Below are positions 22,501 to 34,349 of a stretch of DNA of 64,000 bases, piece after piece; within the stretch, counting starts at the first letter, position 1; the number at the start of each line of letters is the position of its first letter. The notes beneath the pieces are model-generated. The model was not told the DNA's origin, did no database searches, and worked only from the letters and a program-made list of their open reading frames with translations. Origin of the DNA: Lepas anatifera (taxonomy: Eukaryota; Arthropoda; Thecostraca; Lepadidae); assembly GCA_034440635.1 (NCBI GenBank), contig JAOTON010001592.1:1-64000 (forward strand). Reading direction: 5' to 3'. Made by a program: the position numbers and the translations under genes.

Positions 22501-24151
22501 CGGGGCCTAAAATTTGTTTCAACATTACAATGCCCTAGAGTAAGCATTTCCATAATCATAAGTTCAAAAGTTCGAAAAAGTTCCCTAAATCCATCCACGA
22601 TCACATTTGTACGTACAACTAGATACTGTGTTAAATGCTTGGCGTGCAGGCGTAGAAGAATTCAGGCCACATATCTATCTGTCAGGAGAACTGACGACGA
22701 AGAGACCTCAATTCTATTGTTGTTTGTTGTTGTTAAATTGTTAATTCCGCATTTTTGACTTATATCCTGAAGCTGACTTAAACAGCATTCGAAGCACCTT
22801 AACAATATTTTATAGATGTTTTTTTCTCGAAAACTGTCTTAAATACTTCCGTTTTCACATTCGCAACATCTTGAGCAAATAAGCAAGTCGATTGTATATG
22901 CAGAGCTGATGTAACTTACATTTGATAGATGTTCCAGAAAAATGCATTGAAAGACATTGAATTGCATGATTAATCCATATTCCCCTTGATATCGGTGAGT
23001 GATATGGTGGCTTCTTTGGAAATGACTTACCGTGAACACAAGCAGAAGATACAGAAGATGTTTAGATCCCAGAGACACTAAAAACCACCCGCACTATCCA
23101 CAGGCGAACTTCCAGAAGGTCGGTCGCACCCCTGTGTGTTCGGTCAGACCACCTTCAGCCGCGCCGCCTGGGGCGTTGCCCGACGTGAGCGAGTTGCATG
23201 CCAATGCATGTGCGCAGCTCACTCAGACACGTGCACTGGGTCGCCACTGAGCTGGACCACCGCTGACGAATACGACAGCACTGCGCCGGAAGCTGGCGAC
23301 CGCACTATCAGCGCGGCTGAGACGTATCTACACCCACACAGGCACCGGTCTCGACGCCGGCACTGATGATTCGAGTCGGACACCGTTTGTCTCGCTGCCC
23401 AGCAATGCTAGCGCCGGCCAACGCGAGGAGGTCGGCCGACACGGCACTGCCACGGCAGGATATCCGCAGGGCAAGTGGCAGCAGCCCTGTCGCGCCAGCC
23501 GCCGTCGTTCTCGACTGTCGGGCGCGCGCGACGAGGCAGGTGCGCGTTACTGCGTCGTCAGGACGACAAAGTCAACACCCCTGCCCCTCCCCACTCACCG
23601 CAGCCGCCGGCGAAGTAGCTGCACTGGCCGTGACCGCGCGGCGGGGGCCACAGGGCGCACACACACCCTCCCCTTCCCCCGTGACGTCAGAGTTAGCCAT
23701 GCCTGCGAGGTGCCAGCCGCGGGCTTCACTGAGGTACGCGGTTGGACTGGACCGGCAGAGAAGTGTGTTCGGCAGGCGGACCGGACCGTACTGGTACCGG
23801 TCAGATCATATCAATTGTGTTCTGGCACTTTTGCCGAGATTATACTGGTCTTGCTACTGCAAGAGATCTGTGAAAAATAATTAAATGATAACAATTATTT
23901 ACACCACATAACAATGCAATTTACTGGTATTCAATTTAATACCTAAAAAATGAAATACAATAAAAATCCAAACGTTACCAGTTAAGCTAGTTAGCTACAG
24001 TTCATTCCTGTCCCCAAAAATCAAGTGCTACATCATGTTGAATGTCTAGTTGTTAGGTAACAGGTGTTTTGGTTTGTGCAATGTTGAATAATTTTTGACA
24101 ACGGAATTTAGATTTTCCACATCGGTTTATTCATACTGTACTTGATTGACG
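22501..24151. other. Unassigned sequence with CpG-rich block 23130-23800
   Basis: 22501-23100 is AT-rich and featureless to me. 23130-23800 is CpG-rich and includes a CRE-like TGACGTCA near 23681. Open frames here (for example 23366-23884 plus) are Arg/Ala/Pro-rich without domain character, as expected from composition. It could be a promoter or island. Confidence 0.45.
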
Positions 24152-24325
24152 TTCTAGCGCTGTGGCGGATCCAGGAACTCATTTTGGGAGGGGCGCTGGG
24201 AATCTCGAGCATCCCTCGCCATTGCCTCGGAATGGCCTCCAGCTATGCATTGGCTATAGGCACTCTGACATTTGGGGAGGGGGATTGAGCTCCCTAGCCA
24301 CCTTATACACGCCACTGCTCTAGGA
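24152..24325. mobile_element. hAT-like miniature element (about 158 bp)
   Basis: The left end CTGTGGCGGATCCAGG at 24160 and the right end inverse CAGTGGCGTG at 24317 are imperfect terminal inverted repeats. Flanking octamers TTCTAGCG and CTCTAGGA share the central TCTAG, consistent with a decayed 8-bp target-site duplication. Non-coding. Confidence 0.6.
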
Positions 24326-25741
24326 AGAACAATTTTGCGCAAGGTGCCAGCGATAGCTGTCCTGTCATAAACGAAGCCCCAAAGATTAGTTCAGATACAT
24401 GAGCAGCCGCGGCACGGTACCGACCCCGGGAACGGCCCAATCGACTCATGTATTCAGGTGTATGACATAGTTCTGCCAATCGGTCCTGGTCCTTCTCTAG
24501 AAGAAGAACTATGATGGTGGTCTGTACCTACGGACAATAGATTCTTTCGTTGGATATCAGCAACTTGACAATAATTTTTTTTAGAAATGATGAAATAGGA
24601 GTTTAATGAGCTTACGTGGATGATACGTTCAAATAAAACACATTTTCTTCTTACAACGGTATGTTCCGCGTCGCCACATTCGTCTGAGCCGCGCCACGTT
24701 TCGCCTGGACGTAAGGGCGCCCACCAAGGGCCCTGTTCCTGAAGCGGCTCACGTATCCTGGCCAAATGAAAATGGAGAAGCCTTTCTTCACCCATCACTT
24801 ATCATAGTAACATGATTCATATGTAGACTGGTGTCTACGGCTGATTTGCTGGTTGTCACGAGAGCAACGCCTCTGAGTGATTCGTATGTAAAGGCGACAG
24901 CACTAACGCGCTACCGCTTTGGGTTGATCGTTGCACCACCGGTTGCGGTAGATGTTGACCTACTTCCGGTCATACTGTAGAAATTATTATTAGGTTGTGT
25001 ATTTGAGGAGTTAGGTTAACTAATATTAGGTAAAGGCTTGAATTGGTGGAAAATAATTACTCTGGTACTGTTATTGGCTGACAAAAGTTTAATTTAGGCC
25101 TACTAGTGGTTTCCGCACAGCACCGCCAGGCGGCTGCTGGCCACGCGTGTGACCTAGGTCATTTCCGGTCTGGCTGACATCGGTGCTGGTGGTGTGCTTA
25201 GTGCTACAGTATCTACCCCGTGGACGTAAGTGTTTTTAGTTAGTGTCTTGGATTATTGTTGAAACTGATTTGCATAGATGTTTGTTTTGCTTACTGATAC
25301 CATTTCGATGGCATTTGGGCTGGTATGCCAAATTGGCCGGCATCCTCAACTTATATTCTTAGGACGGTGTGCAATGTCTTGTCTTGAATATTTTTAATGT
25401 GTTTCAGGACAGAAGTAATGAGAAATTAGCAGAAGTAAGCAGATGTAAGCTGAGGTTATGGCGAAAATGTAATATAAATTTGAAGCGGCAGCCATGCCTT
25501 TTCACGGAGACATCCGTGGTACGTGTCGTTCAGCAAGTGGAGGCGACTACACATACATACTATTGTACTGGCCACAAAAGCAAATATCCATTCTACGTAC
25601 TAGTTGCATTTGCACCACATTACGAAATGCAGTTAAAGGAATCTTGAACTCTTCTAATATATTTTGAACTGAATAACAGATTTGAAAATTGCGTTTGGAA
25701 TCCACTATTGGGATATTTGCTCTCACACAAAAGTCTCTGTA
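24326..25741. other. Unique sequence, nothing recognised
   Basis: No supported feature. The frame at 25369-25647 has no recognisable domain. Confidence 0.45.
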
Positions 25742-25745
25742 TTAA

Positions 25746-26767
25746 CCCGCGCCCCACCGGGGTCCGGTGCCACCTTCGCCCCACCGGGGGCCATCGATGG
25801 CCCCCCTCTAACTCCGAAAGTATGGGCGTAAGCGCAAATCTGCAAAGTGCGTTAGAAAGCTCGCGTGAATTCAGTAAGAAATTACTTTCCATGTTTTAGC
25901 GCTCAGGTCAATGGTTTGAGCTCCGGAGGTCAAATTAGGTCAAGATCGGCTATTTTCACTCAAACATGCAATGCTTAAGCAGACTGGGCATAACTCTTGT
26001 GCCATGAGAGCTATTGAGATGTGGTAAATAACATTGGATAGGAAAATGTCAGAACTTTTCCCGCTATGTTGAACGTAATGACCTCCCGCCAGTGATTTGA
26101 CCTCCAGAGGTCACCTCGTGACCTAAGATGACCTGAGGTCACGAAAGGTCAGAAAGTGACCTTACCGTATATCAAACGAAAGCCAGTGACGATACATACA
26201 CGATGGTGTTTGATTCAGCGCTCTAGCTTATATAGGTCAAAAGTTATTGTCAAAATACTTTTTTGACCCCTGGTGACCTTGGATGACCTTGGAGAGGTCA
26301 AAGGGCAAATATGGCCCCTGGAATCCGTGAAAGGGTGTCCAAGAACGCTTTTCTGACGAAGCCGAGCATTTTCAATCGTTTTGTGACTTTTGGATCATAA
26401 TACAGCTTTTCCTCATGCTTTGTCAATGGGAGAGTTCACCTCGTGACATGACCTCAGGTCACAAAATCGAAAAAAATCCCGGATATACACCTTGTAGACC
26501 TTGGAGGGGTCATGAAGTGTAGGAAGTTTCAAATCGATCGACGTCGAAATGTAGCTCTTACAGAGCTCTAAAGTTGAAGTGAGGTGACCCTGGTTGACCT
26601 CGCCTGGTGACCTGACCTTGGGTGACCCGGGGTAAAAATTTCAGGTATGGTGAAAAATGATGCAATAAGAGGTAGAGCCCTCAACCGCGGTGCTGCGCCT
26701 CGTCGTTTTTCTGCTATCCCGGAAAAAACCTTAGGGGGGCCATCGATGCCCCCCGGTGGGGCGAGGG
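25746..26767 (-). mobile_element. TTAA-flanked piggyBac-type non-autonomous element, copy 3 (inverted)
   Basis: Flanked by TTAA at 25742-25745 and 26768-26771. On this strand it begins CCCGCGCCCCACCGGGG and ends GTGGGGCGAGGG. It is the reverse complement of copies 1 and 2 along its whole length, including the AGGTCA/TGACCT clusters (for example TGACCTCCAGAGGTCA near 26099-26114). Non-coding. Confidence 0.87.
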
Positions 26768-26771
26768 TTAA

Positions 26772-28764
26772 ACTTTCACACCATTTAATATTCAAAATAC
26801 AGGGCACCGACGGCTATATTTTCTTGTAGGTATGAAAAATACCTCTGCAGGCAGGTGGTTAATTTCAGAGATAAGAACGGAATTGGTCGGCCAATTTCGT
26901 CACGTCGTTTTTGTCGTAGAAAGAGAAGTTGTAAACGCACAGAAGACAGAGTTCACATGACAACCTGTCGCCTTCGAAGACACAAATGTTATCACGAAAA
27001 AATTGTTTTAAATACAGGGCACTAATGTCCTAATTCAAACAATGAAGGAATCCCTTTCCATCTGGTTGCAACAATTTGATTAGTCTAGATCCTAAGCCAT
27101 GCTATCGAATACCTAAGCCATCTGTACTCAAGCTCCGTCAATCCAAGAAAAACCATCATCCAAAGTAAAATACAGTTATGGCTCAAGATTGAGTGCTTAA
27201 ATAAGATACAAACACCGCAGGCACACAAACTTCCTCTTCTTTCAAATAATTACAGTGCTTTAGAAAAAATATTTGGCCCAACCGCACCAATTTAAGAACT
27301 GCTGATGCCACCACAAGATCTTAATCTTTCACGAACGACTTTAAACGAAACTAATCGAAGACCAATTAACAAAGAAAACTGCATCAGCTAACGAGATCTG
27401 AAAAACAGGTTTTGACTTGACAAATCAAAGAAGCCAGCAAAGGTTCCAAACTGCTGAACTCGATGCTGTGCAACAGATGGAGATTAACTTCAGATTTACC
27501 TACAACCGATGTAATGCATCGTTATCATAAAGGGTGTCAAATAACTCTAGCTGTCGGTGCGCCACAGAACCCCAAATACCGTGATAAAATGCCAGGAATT
27601 CCCAGCACGGACAGGTTCAATGGAAGTGATACTACCCTCCCTGAGCAAAAGCAGGGTTTGCCAATCTACCATCCATGGAACTATCAGATACTCGAGCAAG
27701 GTTTCTGGGTTTCAATTGTAACATCCAAACAGCATGGGATCTCGCTTACAGGTAGAGCCCATCTTCAGATAGATTGAAGAACTGGATAATAGTAGCAGAA
27801 TCGCCGTAGATCCGAGCCCGGCGGACAACTTCATCAGAGAAGGCTCGAGAGAGCGCGGCGAGGATACCACCAAATCGTCAACAAGGGGTTCGGAGAAGCA
27901 GCCAAACAACTTCGAGAAGACAAAATCATCAACACGGGGAATAAAAAATGCACGTAGTAAGTAGCCTCTTACGGGCTATGATTTTACAAGCCCGTTGCCT
28001 TTACAAATTAGTGCCTGAATGCATTGATTACGTTATTGGTCAGAGAGTAATTCAGTTTTAACCAGAAGATGATAACTTTTTACGGATTCTTAAAAAACCT
28101 ACCGGCATGCTTAAATCATTTGACGCGAAAACCTTGCTTATGAACATCGGCAAATAGGTGGGGGGGCTCGAGGCCCCACTCCCTTCCAGCGCGCATGTTA
28201 GCAAAGTGACAAACAGTAGTATCAATATCAGTATATTATCGGATTACTCCTCTTGTGAGTCTTTTCAGTTTCCTCGTCAGATTACACACAGACATACATC
28301 ATGGATCGCACACTCTCAGGAACCTTGCACCGCGACACCACAATCACTCGCAATACAGAAACAGATCAGCAAATCGTTCGTCATACACATGTCAATAAAA
28401 AGAGGTAGTAAAATAAGGAAAAATATAAAGTATAAGACTTAAAATACTCAACAGGCTTAATCCGAGTGTAAAAATATAAGTTATCATTACAATAAAGATA
28501 TTATCATTGCACTAAGATATACAACTCGATGACTCGGCTGCACCCAGCTACTCTTCACCCCTGAGTAGAACAGTCAGTCTACTCTTAAAGCTGATCATAT
28601 TACAGTTTCACTTTTCATGTGTCAAACTGTTAAAAGGCGCCGCCGTCACAAACGCTAGTCTCCGCTTCCCTGCATTTGTCCGCGGTCTGGGTGGGCGCAG
28701 AAGCCCTGTCTGACGCGTTCGGGGGCCCTGATATCGGTAAAACGGAACATTTCTCGTAGGACCG
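26772..28764. other. Unassigned sequence
   Basis: No feature is supported. The plus frame 27463-27777 (104 codons) has mixed composition but no domain I recognise. It could be part of an old insertion. Confidence 0.4.
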
Positions 28765-28886
28765 TTGGCTGACCTGTGCTGAGTGAGCCTCTGAATAAGT
28801 TGATCTTATCCCCTAAATCCCTCCCAACAGGGTGAGAGTTGGCGACGCCGTATGACCTTAGCGGTTAGTACGTCGTTGAACCTTCG
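28765..28886 (+). mobile_element. SINE 3' domain fragment
   Basis: Reads AATCCCTCCCAACAGGGTGA, GAGTTGGCGACGCCGTATGA and GTTAGTACGTCGTTGAACC, the SINE 3' domain. Upstream CTGAATAAGTTGATCTTATC also recurs in the 48.2-kb copy. It abuts the LINE fragment at 28890 in opposite orientation. Confidence 0.8.
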
Positions 28887-28889
28887 CAA

Positions 28890-29165
28890 TTATTGACCTG
28901 TGTCGAGAACACTTTTGGCTAAACACAGTTGTTGGTACTCGGTAAGCTCATTGGCTGACAGAAACCCAAGTTGTCTCGCTTCCTGTGATATATGATCAAA
29001 CTTGTGCTTGCCAGAGATGACTCGTGCGCAGAAGTTGACAACTTTCTGCCCCCATGTAATTGTGAAGCGCAGCATGTGCCATAGATAGATATACAATAAC
29101 CTAGTGTCAACAACAACCAGTGCGCTAACTATTTGTTTTAAAACTGTGCGAGGAGTGACGACTGG
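28890..29165 (-). pseudogene. LINE reverse-transcriptase polyprotein, C-terminal fragment
   Basis: The minus-strand translation contains QKVVNFCARVISGKHKFDHI followed by QLGFLSANELTEYQQL. This is the classic region downstream of the reverse transcriptase in CR1/Jockey-type LINEs: an (Q)NFxAR motif, a (K/R)(Y/F)DHI motif, then an LGWL-like motif. Just upstream, YCISIYGTC is in a different frame, and the piece before it (MPVVTPRTVLKQIVSALV) returns to the first frame. At least two indels therefore break it. No catalytic domain is present. It may belong to the same family as the reverse-transcriptase fragment at 39938-40814, but the pieces do not overlap. Confidence 0.75.
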
Positions 29166-29585
29166 CATGGAGTAATCCAATTAGGATGCCTGTGCACTTT
29201 GCAGTTAGGTGATCAATGGTGTTTGGTACGTCAAGTGTCTATCCATCTCTAGTTCTAGAATTTTTATGACTTTTGTCTCGTTTACTAGTGTTGCCAACTC
29301 TTATCCTAACTTGAGGCATGTCTTGAAGCAATGTAGGACTTAAACGTCATTTTTTCCCCAGAACTAATATTACATCAACTTTAAGGTTTTTTCGGGATTT
29401 AGTTTCTGGTAAGGTATATAAAAAAGTTATTTACCGGATATTTCGAATCTATTGGACGATTCTTTATCAACGAATATTATGATACTGTGCATCGATTAAA
29501 CATACATAAAAATAGAAACACACAATGGCCACCACTTGATCTTCCCAATAGGGCTACCTCCCATTTTGTTAACTTTTTAAGCCAT
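29166..29585. other. AT-rich unique sequence
   Basis: Nothing recognisable. Confidence 0.4.
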
Positions 29586-29721
29586 GTCAGAAGCCGGTGA
29601 CGAACGAAGTAAGAAACGGCTTCTATTCTGACAGTTTTTCCGGTCTCGTCGTTGTCAGAAGCCGGTGACGAACGAAGTAAGAAACGGCTTCTATTCTGAC
29701 AGTTTTTCCGGTCTCGTCGTT
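29586..29721 (+). repeat. 68-bp direct doublet with internal hairpin
   Basis: GTCAGAAGCCGGTGACGAAC starts at 29586 and again at 29654. Each unit carries AGAAGCCG and its inverse CGGCTTCT about 19 bp apart, nested inside GTCAG and CTGAC. It sits immediately left of the 4.63-kb tandem duplication. Confidence 0.9.
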
Positions 29722-30904
29722 GTCTGTTGTTGTTGTTGTTGTTGTTGTCTGTTCTGAGCGCTGGTATCAGAGACCTAAAACTTTTGTGGATAGAAGGCAC
29801 TTCCAAATGAATAAGCACCACGGTTGTCAATTTTCAAAATTTTCAAAATTTTGCCCAGAATTTTGCATTATGTGATTTTTAACTTTTATTTTTCTATTTT
29901 TTGCTAATTCATCTAGACTCTTCAAACTTGCACCCTTTTACATCAAAGAAATTTGTAGTTCACACAAAAAGTTGGAAAGAAAAAGCTTTAAATTTAGGGC
30001 TCTAAATTAGCTTTTAAACTTTGCACCCTAAATTTGGCATAAAACTCATGGTCTAAACTACAGGCTCGAAATATCTGAAGCTACTGCAGTTCAGGTTCTG
30101 AGTCAAATATCAACTTAAAGGCCGGTTTGTGCAGTACTGCACAAACACAGAAACAAAACAAAAACGGAAATTTAAGGGTCCTTTTTGGCCCATTCCGTGA
30201 AGGTCTGCATTTCCCAAAATATCATTCAAACGCTTATATCTTCCGATCTAATTGATAAAAATTAGTTCCCATTTCAGATAATAAAAGAGAATAGCCTCCT
30301 TTATTATATATTTAGAGATAAAAACTTTCAGACTGAAACTTTTTATTTTATAGGCAAAAATAAAATATAAGTTTTTAAAATTTTTATTCTCAGCCCCCTG
30401 GTTTCCATACCATGATAGCTACGGTATTGAACTTAACACGGCTGGATAGAAAACTTCGTTGCCGTCATTTTTCTCACTCATACCCCCCACTTATCTCTTA
30501 CGGCTTCCGCGCTATAAGCCGTAAAGTACATTTCAAAGTGGTAATTTTATCAGTTCATTTTTGCTTCACACCGGGGTTTAGGGTGGTTAGAGTCATTGGA
30601 GGGAAATGAAATTTTGCATGCAGCTAGGTAAAAGACATATGTCGACATTCCATCTGCATATATATAGCAATGAAACACCAAGTTACCTTTACAAACATGC
30701 CGTTTCTCCACGCAACGTTGTAGCAAATCACCACGCGTCACCCCTGCGTCCACGCCGCGGCAGCGCCGGCGATCGGCGCGGCCGTTTCTGTTTATTTATG
30801 GTCTGGTAAAAAAGTACCCATTACTACCCATAATGCATCACAAGTAATTAGAGTACCGTAAAGTCCGAGTTTACAATAAGAGTATTATGTTTCTGTTTTT
30901 GGAC

Positions 30905-31330
30905 CATGGGTGGATCCAGGGAATAAGTAGGCTAGGTGCCCCCCCTCACCCTTCTCCCCCCATCCCCCTCCCCCAACCCCCAATCGACCATCGGCGCCCT
31001 CTGAAATTGTAAAGACACGCCTCTCAAGGTCGATGACGCTCCCTGAAATGTCGCTTCCCATACGCGGATCCAGGATTGCCTATCGGGAGCGAGGTGGAAG
31101 GGGAAATTTCCTGGTGGGCGCTATCTACACCAGGGACGCCACTTTTGGCCAGAAAACCTATCAAGTAGGCGCTAAAACCTATCAGTAGACCCCGATACCT
31201 GCATCTCGGGGAAAACGAGTTTTCAGGGGGTGCCATCGAACTTTCCAGGGGTTTCCGGGACAATTTCAGGGGGCGCTAAGATTCTATGGGGGCACCTGTC
31301 CCCTTTCCCCTTTGGATCCACCTATGTCGT
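30905..31330. repeat. hAT-like terminal-repeat debris in unit 1
   Basis: GGGTGGATCCAGGG (30908), ACACGCCTCTC (31014), CGCGGATCCAGGATT (31069) and TTGGATCCACCTATG (31311) are variants of the GCGGATCCAGG motif. That motif ends the 8-bp-TSD element at 53115-53302. This block therefore looks like nested, decayed hAT-like miniature elements next to the minisatellite. The same block recurs in unit 2 at about 35536-35960. Confidence 0.5.
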
Positions 31331-31371
31331 TTCGGGGGGCGCGGAGGTGGGGTCGTTACGGGTGTGGGGGT

Positions 31372-33940
31372 AAGGAGCTCGAGCATAAGCGGATCCAGGA
31401 CATCAGCATGGGGGGTAGGGGCTAAAGAGTTCGAGCATAGGCAGACCCAGGACATCAGTACGAGGGTGGGGCTAAAGAGTTAGAGCATAGGCGGATCCAG
31501 GACATCGGTACGAGGGTCGGGCTAGGGAGTTAGAGCATAGGCGGATCCAGGACATCGGTACGAGGGTCGGGTTAGGGAGTTAGAGCATAAGCGGATCCAG
31601 GACATTAGTACGGGGATGGGGCTAAGCAGCTGAGCATTAGCGGATTCAGGACATCAGTACGGGGTGAGACTCGGGAGTTCCAGCATAGGCGGATCCAGGA
31701 CATCAGTAGGGGGTAGGGGCTACGGAGTTCGAGCATAGGCGGATCAAGGATATTAGTACGGGGATGGGGCTAAGGAGATCGAGCATAGGCGGATCTAGGA
31801 CATCTGTACGGGGGTGGAGATAAGGAGCTCGAGCATAGGCTGATCCAGGACATCAGTATGGGTGTGGGGCTAAGGAGCTCGAGCAGAGGCGGATCTAGGA
31901 CATCAGTACGGCGGTGGGGCTAAAGGCCTTGAGTATAGGCGGATCAAGGACATCAGTACGGGGGTGAGGCTAAGGAGCTCGAGCATAAGCGGATCCAGGA
32001 CATCAGAACGTGGGTAGGGGCTAAAGAGTTCGAGCATAGGTGGATCCAGGACATCAGTACGGGGGGTGGGGCTAAGCTCAGGCATAAGCCGATTCAGCTG
32101 ATCAGTACGGGGGTGGGGCTCGGGAGCTCGAGCATAGGCGGATCTAGGACATCAGTACGGTGGTGGGGCTCGGGCGTTCCAGCATAGGCGGATCCAGGAC
32201 ATTAGTAGGGTGGTAGGGGCTAAAGAGTTGGAGTATACGCGAATCCAGGGCAGTACGGAGGTGGGGCTACGGAGTTCGAGCATAGGCAGATCCAGGACAT
32301 CAGTTCGGGGGTGGGGCTAAGGAGCTCGAGCATAGGCGGATCCAGGACATCAGTGCAGTGGTGTGGCTCCGGAGCTCGAGTAAAGGCGGATCCAGGACAT
32401 CAGTGGGGGGGTTGAGGCTACGGAGTTCGAGCATAGGCGGATCAGGGACATCAGTAAGGAGGTGGGGTAAGGAGCTCGAGCATAGGCGGATCCAGGACAT
32501 CAGTAGGGGGTAGGGGCTAAGGAGTTCGAGCATAGGCGGATCCAGGACATCAGTACGGAGGTGGGGCTAAAAAGTTCGAGCATAGGCGGATCCAGGACAT
32601 CAGTACGGGGGTAGGGCTAAGGAGCTCCAGCAAAGGCGGATCCAGGCCTCAGTACGGGGTTGGGGCTAAGGAGTTCGAGTATAGGCGGATCTAGGACATC
32701 ATTACGGTGGTGGGGCTCGGGCGTTCCAGCATAGGCGGATCCAGGACAATAGTAGGGTGGTAGGGGCTAAAGAGTTCGAGTATAGGCGAATCCAGGGCAG
32801 TACGGAGGTGGGGCTAAGGAGTTCGAGCATAGGCAGATCCAGGACATCAGTTCGGGGGTGGGGCTAAGGAGCTCGAGCATAGGCGGATCGAGGACATCAG
32901 TGCAGGGGTGTGGCTCCGGAGCTCGAGTAAAGGCGGATCCAGGACATCAGTACGGAGGTGGGGCTAAGGAGATCGAGCATAGGTGGATCCAGGACATCTG
33001 TACGGGGGTGGGGCTAAAGAGCTGGAGCATAGGCGGATCCAGGACATCAGTATGGGTGTTGGGCTAAGGAGCTCGAGCAGACGCGGATCCAGGGCTTCAG
33101 TACGGGGGTGGGGCTAAGGGGTTCGAGCATAGGCGGATAAAGGACATCAGTACAGAGTTGGGGCTAAGGAGCTCAGGCATAAGTGGATCCAGGACATCAG
33201 CACAGGGGTAGGGGCTAAAGAGTTCGAGCATAGGCGGATCCAGGACATCAGTACGGGGGTGGGGCTAAGGAGCTCGAGCATAAGCGAAGCCAGGATATCA
33301 GTACGGGGGTAGAGGCTAAGGAGTTTGAGCATAGGCGGATCCAGCATATCGGTACGGGGATTGGGCTAAGGAGATCCAGCATAGGCGGATCCAGGACATC
33401 TGTACGGAGGTGGGGCTAAGGAGCTCGAGCATAGGCGGATCCAGGACATCAGTATGGGTGTGGGGCTAAGGAGCTCGAGCAGAGGCGGATCCAGGACGTC
33501 AGTACGGGGCTGGGGTAAGAGGCTCGAGTATAGGCGGATCAAAGACATCAGTACGGGGGTGGGGCTAAGGAGCATGAGCATAAGCAGATCCAGGACATCA
33601 AGGGGCTAAAGAGTTAAAACAGGTAGGGGCTAAAGAGTTAAAACATAAGCGGATCCAGGACATCAGTACGGGGGTGGGGCTAAGGAGCTCGAGCATAAGC
33701 GGCTTCAGGACATCAGTACGTGGGTGGGGCTCGGGAGCTCAAGCATAGGCGGATCCAGGACATCAGTAGGGGTAGGGGCTAAGGAGTTCAAGCATAGGCG
33801 GATCCAGGGCCGTATAGAGGTGGGGCTACGGAGTTCGAGCATAGGCAGATCCAGGACATATTTAAGGGGGTGGGGTAAGGAGCTCGAGCATAGGCGGATC
33901 CAGGACATCAGTTCGGTGGTGGGGCTGAGGTCTCGAGCTG
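31372..33940 (+). repeat. 50-bp minisatellite in unit 1
   Basis: About 50 diverged units of GAGCATAGGCGGATCCAGGA / CATCAGTACGGGGGTGGGGC / TAAGGAGCTC. Unit-to-unit differences are ordered identically in both 4.63-kb copies, so the array was established before the large duplication. Frames through it give Leu/Ser-rich peptides on the minus strand; these are not genes. Confidence 0.95.
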
Positions 33941-34349
33941 GGGCATAACTCGGCAACAAATAGGCTGAATTGGGTGAAAATCTGCAGGTATAGGTGAAAT
34001 ACCGTCGGAAAACCCATCATATCTTATATTGTATCTCCTTTCTTCTCGTCATGCCCAGTCTTTGCTTAACAAAACAAACATTATGCGTGTGTTTATTTCT
34101 TTGATGATATGAACAGAGGGCAAGCGTGGTGCAGTATGCAGAGACATGCTAATTTAGGAAAACATGGGCCTAGACAGGGGATTGAATGGAGCCATAATGA
34201 GAACACAAAACCTAAAACTCCAACATTGCGTTGTTATAAGTATCAAACTGCTGAAAAAAACTCGCCTGTCAATCGAACTGTTTGGCTAACGTACATTGTC
34301 ACCGGCTTCTCCTGCGCCAGAGCGGCACCTGCCGAGGCCGCAGGCCGAG

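Larger units (their letters stand above)
29719..34349 (+). repeat. 4.63-kb tandem duplication, unit 1
   Basis: The sequence from the GTTGTCTGTTG run at 29719 to CAGGCCGAGG at 34349 repeats at 34350-38982 with a constant offset of 4631-4632 bp. Differences are rare: single-base indels in G-runs, GAGTTTTC versus GACATTTC near 31206/35844, and CTGCAG versus CAGCAG near 30085/34716. The unit holds (TTG)n, about 1.2 kb of AT-rich non-coding sequence, a CpG-rich stretch near 30710-30800, a G-rich repeat block and a 50-bp minisatellite. No coding region is supported. It could be a real recent duplication or an assembly artefact. Confidence 0.93.

Noticed and set aside
23366..23884. 172-codon frame in the CpG-rich block
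   Set aside because: Composition-driven; Arg/Ala/Pro-rich with no domain.
31372..33940. Leu/Ser-rich frames recurring in the 50-bp array
   Set aside because: Minisatellite translation; appear in three frames because 50 is not a multiple of three.
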